26,573 bases of DNA, taken from the NCBI GenBank assembly GCA_013375455.1, contig JABXJT010000066.1, forward strand, positions 1-26,573, given 5' to 3'. Position numbers and translations under genes: made by a program. Source of the DNA: Candidatus Helarchaeota archaeon (GTDB lineage: Archaea > Asgardarchaeota > Lokiarchaeia > Helarchaeales > HEL-GB-A). The stretch's first letter is position 1; every line of letters begins with the position of its first letter. This document shows positions 1 to 7,488 of this stretch, one piece after another. A model generated the notes under the pieces. It made no database searches and was not told the DNA's origin. It saw nothing but the letters and a program-made list of their open reading frames with translations.

Positions 1-1
1 A

Positions 2-1141
2 ATATTACGCGTGATGTTTCTGGTAGGTCTTTTCGATGATGAAAGTACGATCCCCCCTGGAAGCCGGAATACCTCCGAGCATCAGAAAGTTGCTTCGGAA
101 ATCGCCGCAGAAGGTTTAGTACTTTTAAAGAATACGGACAATTTACTTCCTCTTAACATTGAGACCCTTAAAAAAATCGCCGTCCTTGGGCCAAATGCCG
201 AGAAGAAACATGCCAGAGGCGGGGGCAGTTCCGCCATAAATGCTTCCTATGAAACTACTCCGTTGGAGGGTCTGAAAGACAAAATCCATGGAAAAATCGA
301 CTTGACAACTTCTGTGGGTGACGCGGATATCGCCATTATTTTTGCAGGGTTGAACCATGATCCGCGCAATGATGCAGAGGGCACGGATAGAATCACTCTA
401 GATCTTCCCCAAGATCAGGTTGATCTAATAAACCAAACGATAGAAGAAAACCCCAATACTATTGTAGTGCTTATTAATGGAAGTCCAATTGCTATGAGTA
501 GCTGGATCGAGAAAGTACCAGTTGTTCTCGAGGCTTGGTATCCTGGATGTGATGGGGGGCACGTGATAGCCGACATCCTGTTCGGGGAGGTCAATCCCTC
601 TGGAAAACTCCCTATTACCTTCCCAAAAAAACTAGAGGATTCACCCGCCCATAAATCTCCTCAAACCTACCCGGGTCCCAAAAAGGCCTTTTATGAGGAA
701 GGAATTTTCGTTGGTTATCGCTACTTTGACACGAACCATATTGAACCACTCTTTCCCTTTGGGTATGGGTTGTCCTACACCACTTTCATTTATGAAAATC
801 TCCAAACTAACAAAAAAACAATATCGAAGGATGAGAAGTTATTAGTAACTTGTGATATTAAAAATACTGGGATCTATCCCGGCGCAGAAGTCATCCAACT
901 CTACATCCAAGATGTGGAATCAAGTGTAGAACGTCCATTACAGGAGTTAAAAGGATTTCTAAAAATAAAACTCAATCCCGGCGAGAAAAAATCAGTAACC
1001 TTCGAGATAACAACCCAGGATCTATCTTTTTTTGATGAAATCAATCATTGCTGGACTGCAGAAAAAGGTATTTTCAAAATTCTCATTGGCAGTTCCTCTC
1101 GCGACATTCGCCTTCGTGGTGAGATAGAATTTATTGGTTAG
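2..1141 (+). CDS. GH3 family glycosidase (beta-glucosidase-like), C-terminal part, cut by the window edge
   Basis: The reading frame is open from base 2, so this is the 3' part of a longer gene; the GTG/ATG at 11-16 is internal. Before it the frame reads ILRV, and then GLFDD, which matches the end of the GH3 N-terminal barrel. Next comes the GH3 C-terminal domain: AAEGLVLLKN, a KKIAVLGPNA strand, the DAEGTDR loop, WYPGCDGGHVIADILFGEVNPSGKLP written in pieces as WYPGCDGG and NPSGKLPITFP, and FPFGYGLSYTTF. A fibronectin-III-like domain closes the protein (about residues 275-376). The family hydrolyses terminal beta-linked sugars from oligosaccharides. The catalytic Asp lies in the barrel outside the window, so activity and any signal peptide cannot be judged. 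It stands alone, 76 bases before the next gene on the same strand. Confidence 0.93.
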   Translation: MLRVMFLVGLFDDESTIPPGSRNTSEHQKVASEIAAEGLVLLKNTDNLLPLNIETLKKIAVLGPNAEKKHARGGGSSAINASYETTPLEGLKDKIHGKIDLTTSVGDADIAIIFAGLNHDPRNDAEGTDRITLDLPQDQVDLINQTIEENPNTIVVLINGSPIAMSSWIEKVPVVLEAWYPGCDGGHVIADILFGEVNPSGKLPITFPKKLEDSPAHKSPQTYPGPKKAFYEEGIFVGYRYFDTNHIEPLFPFGYGLSYTTFIYENLQTNKKTISKDEKLLVTCDIKNTGIYPGAEVIQLYIQDVESSVERPLQELKGFLKIKLNPGEKKSVTFEITTQDLSFFDEINHCWTAEKGIFKILIGSSSRDIRLRGEIEFIG

Positions 1142-1158
1142 TGTTTTTAATGCTATTA

Positions 1159-1170
1159 TTTAATATAAAA
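1159..1170 (+). promoter_or_regulatory. Putative TATA box of the first glycyl radical enzyme gene
   Basis: An archaeal-type TATA element (TTTAATATAAAA) lies in the 76-base gap after the GH3 gene. Transcription about 25 bases downstream would begin near 1190-1195. This leaves a short leader holding GGGGAT (1205-1210), which is well placed for the TTG start at 1218. Prediction by eye only. Confidence 0.4.
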
Positions 1171-1217
1171 AGAATCCATGAATAATTCAAGTTGTAATCT
1201 TTTTGGGGATTTCTACG

Positions 1218-3773
1218 TTGAAAGAATTAAGTGAAAGAATTGAGCGGTTAAGAGAGCGGTATCAAACGGATATGCCAATTATATCTATCGAGCGAGCAAA
1301 ATACTATACAGAGAAGTGGCTTGAGACAGAAAATAGCGCTTTACCTCGAAATATACGAGTGGCCCTTTCAATGAAGCATGTCTATGAAAATATGACCCAT
1401 TACGTCGATCCTGATGATCGGATCGCGGGGTACTGGTGTGAAAATTTCTTAGGCATTCCTATCGACATTGAGCGGGGTCTGTTCAATAACGTATTTCGGA
1501 ACGAATTGAAAAAGCGCTCACTCCTCTGGTTCCGTATCAAAAAATATCTGGGAACAGTCTGGTTTCTCATTAGAAAACGCCAATTGTTTACGGCTCTTCG
1601 GCATTTGCGAAACAAGAAGGAATCACAGCCAATGAATATGGGCATTACACCGATGGATAAGCGGAAAATTAACCCATATACGATAGCTAAAGCCGAAAAA
1701 AAAGTATTACTTAAGAAGCTTTTACCTCAATGGAAAGGGAAATCTATTGTTGATATAATTGAGAAAAATATATCAAAATCGGGATATATTTCGGGAAATA
1801 TGTTGGATTTTAGGGCCGCGCTCCCTGCCAACAACTCGAAACAAATTGTAATGATTTCGATGAGCTCTAATATTGCCTTTCCTCAAGGCCACGTTATCTT
1901 AGATTATGAGACTGCAATAAATAGGGGGCTTCTTAGCTTAAAAGGGGAGGTTGAAGAACGACTCGAAAATAAATCTTTGACTCCAGACGAGTTGAATTTT
2001 CTACGTTCTATTAATATTGCGCTGGAGGGCGTGATAATTTTTGCGAGACGGCTAGCCAAGAAAGTGGAGGAAGAATATGAGTCAGAAACTGATGATGCAC
2101 GTAAAGAAATTCTGAAACAGATGCGCGATAATTGTAAAAAAGTACCCTTGAAGCCTCCCGAGACCTTTTATCAAGCAGTACAATCAGCATGGACCATCAA
2201 AACGGCAGTGGAACTTGCCCATCCAGTCAATTTCCATTCTTTCGGGCGCATGGATCAGATTTTTTACCCGTACTATAAGAAGGATCTTGAAGAAGGGCGA
2301 ATTACACCAGATGAGGCCCCAGAATTGCTCGAAGAATTATTACTGAAAGTCATGTCTCAGAATATTCGACCAGAGTCAAATATGCTGGCCAATTTTTACC
2401 ATAGATATTTAGGATCCACACCTATTACCTTAGGGGGATTGAAACCGGATGGCACTGACGCCACCAATGAATTAACTGAGCTGTTCCTTGAAGCTGCTAA
2501 TAATTCACGTGCAGTTACCAATATCTCCCTCAGAGTACATGAAGGCACCCCCGATTCAGTTCTTCTGAAGGCCGCGGAGATGTTGTATGAAGGAAGTTCC
2601 AACCTCTCACTGTTTAACGATGACATCAATGTTGAGGCAATGAGGAAACGGGGGTTCGCTGAGGAGGATGCCCGGAACTATGCGATAATGGGGTGTGTTG
2701 AGATGCTGTGCCCCGGAAAAACTGGTGGAATGAGTGCTAATTCACTGTTGCTTTGTCGATTGTTGGATATGACCATGCGCAACGGTGATTCCGAAACAAT
2801 GATGGGAACCATTAAAAATCTAGGACTTAAATTAGGTAATCCGGACACTTATACGTCGTTCGATGAATTTTTAGATGCCTTGATTGCACAAGCTAAGAAC
2901 CAATTAGAGATGATAGTTAACGTATCAAATCTCCGCGACCAACTTTATGCTGAAAACTTACCAGCGCCTTACATTTCCGCGTTCATTGATGGATGTTTAG
3001 AGAATAAGAAAGATGTCACGCGAGGCGGTGCCAAATATGACCTTTCCGGGATCTCCTTTATCAACAGCATCGCTAACCTTACTGATTCACTCTACGTCAT
3101 TAAGAAACTCATCTATGATGAAAAGGAAACCACTTTTACTGAGTTATTGAAGGCAATTGATAAAAATTATAATGGTCATAAGGACCTTCATCGGAAGATT
3201 ATGAAAATAAAGGGAAAGTGGGGCAATGGCTATGAAGAGGTAGACGCCCTTGCACGTAATATCACGGACCAACTTTTTAAAGAAACATATAATTATGAAA
3301 GTTATCGGGGAGGCGTCTTCGTTCCCTATATGATTAGCATGACAACCCATACAATTGATGGGCGCATGTCCATTGCATCTCCAGATGGGCGATTTTCTGC
3401 GACTCCCTACGCCGCAAGTTGTAACCCTTATAATGTCGAGGAAAATGGGGTAACCGCCGTATTGAGGTCGGTTGCCGCCATTGATTTTCGGAATGTTCTA
3501 GGGTGCGCGGTGAATGTTAAATTTCATCCTACAGCAGTTGGGCTAAAAAAAGAAAATAGGGAGAAATGGGTAGCGCTCATGCGAGGCTACTTTGAGTTAG
3601 GAGGGCAACAAATTCAACCAACAGTCGTCTCGGCGGAGATGTTACGTGATGCCCAAGAGAATCCCCAAGACTATGGGGGTTTGATTGTGAAGGTTGGGGG
3701 CTACTCCGCATACTTCACCGAATTGGGGATAGAGATACAGAACGAAGTGATTGCCCGAACAGAACACCATTGA
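1218..3773 (+). CDS. Glycyl radical enzyme 1 (pyruvate formate-lyase/glycerol dehydratase-like family)
   Basis: Large GRE. The open frame starts at TTG 1203, but I prefer TTG 1218 (MKELSERIERLRERY) because GGGGAT sits just upstream and the SERIERLRE start is typical of the family. Counting from 1203: GRMDQ and YPYYKKDLEEG (substrate-barrel region, preceded by His-Ser), TLGG, FNDD, thiyl-radical Cys498 in GCVEM followed by PGKT, and glycyl-radical Gly833 in KVGGYSAYF. The usual GHxxxD element is present (H230, D234). The GCVE motif places it with the eliminase-type GREs (diol dehydratase, choline lyase, sulfonate lyase) rather than formate acetyltransferase or succinate synthases. The usual Pro after GCVE is Met, and residues 107-141 are an unusually basic, aromatic insertion. 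Its substrate is unknown. It needs a radical-SAM activase, and none is nearby. It converges on the minus-strand operon at 3800. Confidence 0.92.
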   Translation: MKELSERIERLRERYQTDMPIISIERAKYYTEKWLETENSALPRNIRVALSMKHVYENMTHYVDPDDRIAGYWCENFLGIPIDIERGLFNNVFRNELKKRSLLWFRIKKYLGTVWFLIRKRQLFTALRHLRNKKESQPMNMGITPMDKRKINPYTIAKAEKKVLLKKLLPQWKGKSIVDIIEKNISKSGYISGNMLDFRAALPANNSKQIVMISMSSNIAFPQGHVILDYETAINRGLLSLKGEVEERLENKSLTPDELNFLRSINIALEGVIIFARRLAKKVEEEYESETDDARKEILKQMRDNCKKVPLKPPETFYQAVQSAWTIKTAVELAHPVNFHSFGRMDQIFYPYYKKDLEEGRITPDEAPELLEELLLKVMSQNIRPESNMLANFYHRYLGSTPITLGGLKPDGTDATNELTELFLEAANNSRAVTNISLRVHEGTPDSVLLKAAEMLYEGSSNLSLFNDDINVEAMRKRGFAEEDARNYAIMGCVEMLCPGKTGGMSANSLLLCRLLDMTMRNGDSETMMGTIKNLGLKLGNPDTYTSFDEFLDALIAQAKNQLEMIVNVSNLRDQLYAENLPAPYISAFIDGCLENKKDVTRGGAKYDLSGISFINSIANLTDSLYVIKKLIYDEKETTFTELLKAIDKNYNGHKDLHRKIMKIKGKWGNGYEEVDALARNITDQLFKETYNYESYRGGVFVPYMISMTTHTIDGRMSIASPDGRFSATPYAASCNPYNVEENGVTAVLRSVAAIDFRNVLGCAVNVKFHPTAVGLKKENREKWVALMRGYFELGGQQIQPTVVSAEMLRDAQENPQDYGGLIVKVGGYSAYFTELGIEIQNEVIARTEHH

Positions 3774-3796
3774 AAAAAATGAATTAAAAAAAAAGG
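3774..3796 (-). terminator. T-rich terminator of the FAD oxidase-ADC-Fe-S operon
   Basis: Directly after the minus-strand stop (3800) the minus strand reads a run of nine T (3794-3786), a short spacer, then a run of seven T (3779-3773). Oligo-T runs without a strong hairpin are the usual archaeal intrinsic terminators. The plus-strand GRE gene, which ends here, has no comparable T run. Confidence 0.5.
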
Positions 3797-3799
3797 AAA

Positions 3800-4954
3800 T
3801 TAGGAATTAAGTAGTGCTCCAACCATTTCCAAGAACATTTTATCTCCTAATTTATTTACCTTGGGGGGGATTTTATTTCTAGTTTTTACCATACGCATGG
3901 CGTTCTTCTTGCAATTTGTCGAACAGACCCCGCACCCGATACACACATCAGAGTTGATTACCATTTTTTCGTCTGCTTCTTGGAAGCTAATGGCTCCCAT
4001 TTGGCAATTCTTGGCGCATGTTTTACATAAAACACAAAGTTCTGGGTCAATTTGGGGAGTATAATTACTAGGAACTACAGTTTTAAATTTGTGCTCTTTT
4101 ACGGGCTTGATAAGACCGCAATGGCAAGAACAACAATTACAAATGTAGAATAAATGTTCGCCGCCGTAGGAGTTAGAGGCACAATGAATAAGACCCGCTT
4201 TTTCAGTCTTTTTAAGGTATTCTATGGCTTCTTCTTTTGTTAAGGCCTTTCCCCATCCCATAGCGGCTAGTAATTGAGTCGCAGGACCAGCCGCGAAACA
4301 GCCCAACTCATCATGCGCAACTTCACATGGTTCGCCAGCCAGTTTTCCGATGTATCTGCACTGACAGGGGATAGAAGCGAAGTATTCATTCTTATTTATC
4401 ATATCCTCGACTAATTCATAGGGTAGAACTTGGCTTTCTGTAGAAACTGTTTCATCAATTTTAATAAGCTTCTCTTTCGCCTCGATTGGTAATACGGGGC
4501 GAAACATCTCAAAGTTCTTATCAAAATAATACATACCCTGTTTATCCAGTTCTCCCATATTCTTAATTATCCATCGATAGACTTCTGCAGCTTTCTTTTG
4601 ATTTTCCTCAGTGTCAGCTCTTACAATGAAATATGCTTCAACAATACCTGGAAGGAGAGGCTCAAGGCCGTATTTTTTATCAACTACACTTACGGTTCTC
4701 TTCTTTATAGCCTTTTTCAGAATCTTTCTGATGTGGCTCTTGGGAAGACCAGACTTTTCCACCAATTCCTGTAGCGAAATGCGCTCTCCCACCTTTGGAA
4801 AGTGGGCGAGGACTTTAATAGTCTCTTCATCCCAATAGACTTTCATGAGCTCAAAGGTTTTTTCATGTTTAGGAGCCGCTAACGGGCCCATTGAAAGTTT
4901 TTTTCTCACGATCTCGTAATAATCCAGCTTAGTCTCAAGTTTAGCTTCTGTCAT
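3800..4954 (-). CDS. Winged-helix/multi-[4Fe-4S] protein, paralog A
   Basis: 384 aa in three parts. Residues about 42-100 form a winged-helix-like domain (EETIKVLAHF, SLQELVEKSGL, KRTVSVV). Residues about 165-285 form a Cys-rich domain with PCQCR (C197, C199), C210, C219 and the cluster CNCCSCHCG (C272-C279). Residues about 300-352 are two complete ferredoxin motifs, CVLCKTCAKNC and CIGCGVCSTNC. It is therefore likely to bind at least two [4Fe-4S] clusters and probably one more. It is last in the operon behind the FAD oxidase and ADC-like genes (103-base gap with a possible own TATA, CTTAAATAG, near 5005-5013). It could accept electrons from the FAD oxidase, act as a redox-sensing regulator, or both. 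Two close paralogs lie at 19669-21986. Neither function is proven for the family as far as I know. Confidence 0.85.
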   Translation of the reverse strand: MTEAKLETKLDYYEIVRKKLSMGPLAAPKHEKTFELMKVYWDEETIKVLAHFPKVGERISLQELVEKSGLPKSHIRKILKKAIKKRTVSVVDKKYGLEPLLPGIVEAYFIVRADTEENQKKAAEVYRWIIKNMGELDKQGMYYFDKNFEMFRPVLPIEAKEKLIKIDETVSTESQVLPYELVEDMINKNEYFASIPCQCRYIGKLAGEPCEVAHDELGCFAAGPATQLLAAMGWGKALTKEEAIEYLKKTEKAGLIHCASNSYGGEHLFYICNCCSCHCGLIKPVKEHKFKTVVPSNYTPQIDPELCVLCKTCAKNCQMGAISFQEADEKMVINSDVCIGCGVCSTNCKKNAMRMVKTRNKIPPKVNKLGDKMFLEMVGALLNS

Positions 4955-5057
4955 TTCAATCCCTTATGTTCTAAATGTGATTAGAAATAGTAGATCATTA
5001 AACTATTTAAGAATTATATGAAAACGAAAATTAAAAGAAAATGAGAAAGTGGAACCT

Positions 5058-5858
5058 CTAATACCAATCCAATTTTATAAATGAATATGGTAAAAATTCC
5101 TTCGGATCCACTTCGGCGACGACTTCACCAGGCAGCATAGTATTATTAGTTTTTAGATACAATGCACCGAGAACGTTGACTATCTCGAGCTCTCCCCAGG
5201 GGTCATGGACTGAGGAATTTAAAGTGATTTCTACTTCGCCCATTTCCATCGATTGTGGTCGTATGAGTGTTTCTTGTCTTACCAGGCGCGGCGGGTAATC
5301 AAACCCTGTTTTATCAGGTGAAGGGAAGTATTTAAAATTATAACTGACTGCGCCTCTTTTCCGGGTTGGTAGGATTTTGAATTGTTTCAATAGATCCGGA
5401 GTTTCACTCGAGTTGAATTTTCCTGTTAGTTTCGCATTAATCTCAATATTTCGTGTTCCAAGCCGTTCAGACCATGCTTTCACGTCAGTATCCTTTCGTT
5501 CAAGTTTAATATGTGCCATTTTTTTAGGAAATCCACAAATTTCCCGGCCACCTATCATCGCTCGATCATCCGTTACGTGCATTGCTAAATGATAATTCCC
5601 GTATTCATCATTGAATTTCACTCGGAGGAACAGATCACTTTCATGATAGGGCTGCCCTTGATTAGTGCTTGGGTAATTGGCGATAAATGCAATGCAAATG
5701 GGTCTTTCTGCGGGTTTGAGCGGTGGGGGGAGGATCCGTTCTATGATTTCAGGCTTAGTTTCCCACAAAACTGTCATCATCTCTGCTCCCTTAAACACGG
5801 AATTCTTTAATTCTTCCTTTTTTGTCTTAATTTCTTCTAAATCCCTTTTGAAACTCAT
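5058..5858 (-). CDS. Acetoacetate decarboxylase-like protein (ADC family)
   Basis: 266 aa, the usual length for the family. The ADC signature is intact: YHESDLFL (Glu73), EYGNYHLAMHVTDD, and GGREICGFPKK with Lys112-Lys113. In known acetoacetate decarboxylase the first Lys of this pair forms the Schiff base with the beta-keto acid and the second lowers its pKa. The protein thus keeps the machinery for Schiff-base chemistry. ADC-fold relatives also do aldol, dehydratase and hydrolase reactions, so acetoacetate as substrate is not certain. The ATG is 2 bases after the stop of the FAD oxidase, which means tight co-transcription and probable translational coupling. A keto-acid made by the oxidase could be its substrate (inference). 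Confidence 0.88.
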   Translation of the reverse strand: MSFKRDLEEIKTKKEELKNSVFKGAEMMTVLWETKPEIIERILPPPLKPAERPICIAFIANYPSTNQGQPYHESDLFLRVKFNDEYGNYHLAMHVTDDRAMIGGREICGFPKKMAHIKLERKDTDVKAWSERLGTRNIEINAKLTGKFNSSETPDLLKQFKILPTRKRGAVSYNFKYFPSPDKTGFDYPPRLVRQETLIRPQSMEMGEVEITLNSSVHDPWGELEIVNVLGALYLKTNNTMLPGEVVAEVDPKEFLPYSFIKLDWY

Positions 5859-5860
5859 AA

Positions 5861-7411
5861 CTAATCCCTCACGATATGTTTTGAAATATCATCGTTGTAA
5901 GCATACATGTGAAATTTATTTGGACTCAATAGGAAGTTTGGATCTACGGTCCTTTTAACATCTTTAAAGAATTGAATGAAATCTGGCGTAAACGCTCCAG
6001 CCTCAACGATGGACTGAGAAATCGCTTCCCCTAACCAGTAATGGGCGCCACCATATCGAACTTGAGCCCGCACCTTTTTATGCCATAGCTTCATTGCGGT
6101 TTCCCTTTGTTCCTCTATATTTTCAGCGTTGAAGCCCCCCGCAAATACGCAATGACCATTTGGTAAGAGATGGATGGATGTAGCGAACGCAGCCATGCTA
6201 CGGGGAGGAAAATCGACTTGATTTTCAATATCGAATTTGGTGCTTAGTTGTTTCTTTTCTGCCATTGATGAAATGGGCACCTTGTGACATGTCGTACAAG
6301 AAATTCTGCCAGGAACGAATGCGACAAATTTATTAAAATAATTATAGACGAACTTCAAAGTCATTTTCCAGTCTTTTGTTTCTTCTAGGCTCGTGTCAAA
6401 TTCCGTCCATTCAAATTGTCTTGCATTTTCCTTCATTATTGCATCTACTTTCTCTATATAAACGTCCAGAATTCGCTCATCGAATGCTTCTAAGATGAAC
6501 ATAAAAACAGGACCTTTTAACCTCGGTCTTTTGGGCGGTTTATTTCGTTTTTCAACAAAATTCGATAATAAGTCGAGTATCAATTTTGGGGTTATATATA
6601 AATCCTGCAGCCCATCCCGCACTTCTCTCTGGAGCTGATTCATTAACTTGAAGACAATATCGTAATCATTTTTATTTAAGATATAATTTTTTCTGATCTT
6701 GAAAGGGGGATCAGGATATAACTTCAAGAAAGCTTTTGTTTTAATGCCCATCGTTCCAACATCTCCCAGAAATAGCCCAGTAAAATCCGGAGCTACACCA
6801 TATCTGCAAAACGGTTCCGCATATTTGTTGGCGGCTGCGCCCGTCCTTATAATTGACCCCTCAGGATTAGGAAGGACCACTTCCACACCAAGACAATTTT
6901 CTGAAATTAGCCCATATTTTGTGGAACCAAAACCTGCGGTATTATTTGAGAGCCCACCGCCAATAGTGGCAGAATAGCCGCTTCCAGGCCCTACAATTCC
7001 TGTAGTTAGCTCTTTTTTCAGTAATTTTGAAAGCAAAATAGCCCAGGTTATGCCACATTCAATAACACAATAATAGTTATCCTCGTTAATTTCCAAAATT
7101 TGATTCATTCTGGTAAGATCTATAAGAATACCGCCCTCTGTAGCAGCACCCCCAACAAGGTCAGCACCCCCGCCTCTTGGAACCATGTGAATCTTATAAT
7201 TATTGGCTATTTTCACAATATCGGATAATTCCTCAGGACTCCGTGGTCGAACAATTATGTCCGCCCATCTATCTGGAAAAGCTGGATCGACATTCCGTGA
7301 ATACGCTGCCTTCATGAAATCTTTATCGGATATGAAATCTGCACCTATGACATTTTCAATTTCCTTATAAACACTCTCAATTTTTGACAATTTTTCTGTT
7401 CGCCCTTTCAA
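5861..7411 (-). CDS. FAD-linked oxidoreductase (GlcD/vanillyl-alcohol-oxidase superfamily)
   Basis: 516 aa from a TTG start; an in-frame TTG at codon 8 is also possible. The PCMH-type FAD-binding domain is clear: IIVRPRSPEELSDIVK (52-67), VPRGGGADLVGGA (77-89), IGGGLSNNTAGFGSTKYG (150-167) and FTGLFLGDVGTMG, which resembles the GlcD element for FAD binding. The C-terminal half (about 240-516) is the substrate-binding part of the family and contains a CTTC pair. Family members oxidise hydroxy acids or phenolic alcohols and pass electrons to an Fe-S or cytochrome partner. The Fe-S protein two genes downstream is a plausible acceptor. The gene heads the operon and is divergent from GRE2, with 77 AT-rich bases between them that must hold both promoters. 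Confidence 0.9.
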   Translation of the reverse strand: MKGRTEKLSKIESVYKEIENVIGADFISDKDFMKAAYSRNVDPAFPDRWADIIVRPRSPEELSDIVKIANNYKIHMVPRGGGADLVGGAATEGGILIDLTRMNQILEINEDNYYCVIECGITWAILLSKLLKKELTTGIVGPGSGYSATIGGGLSNNTAGFGSTKYGLISENCLGVEVVLPNPEGSIIRTGAAANKYAEPFCRYGVAPDFTGLFLGDVGTMGIKTKAFLKLYPDPPFKIRKNYILNKNDYDIVFKLMNQLQREVRDGLQDLYITPKLILDLLSNFVEKRNKPPKRPRLKGPVFMFILEAFDERILDVYIEKVDAIMKENARQFEWTEFDTSLEETKDWKMTLKFVYNYFNKFVAFVPGRISCTTCHKVPISSMAEKKQLSTKFDIENQVDFPPRSMAAFATSIHLLPNGHCVFAGGFNAENIEEQRETAMKLWHKKVRAQVRYGGAHYWLGEAISQSIVEAGAFTPDFIQFFKDVKRTVDPNFLLSPNKFHMYAYNDDISKHIVRD

Positions 7412-7488
7412 TTTCTTTTTCGGAATTTATTAGAGAATATGTGATTTTTTCCCATAAGTTTTTTTGCTGAAGTTGGGCATACTTTTTT

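Noticed and set aside
1218..3773. Benzylsuccinate or alkylsuccinate synthase as identity of the GREs
   Set aside because: Those enzymes have a different thiyl-Cys context; both proteins here carry GCVE, the eliminase-type motif, and no small subunits are nearby.
5861..7411. Heme or Fe-S site at the CTTC of the FAD oxidase
   Set aside because: CTTCH superficially resembles a c-type heme motif but has the wrong form for CxxCH in context: the protein has no signal peptide and the region is the substrate domain of a cytosolic FAD enzyme. It is most likely chance.
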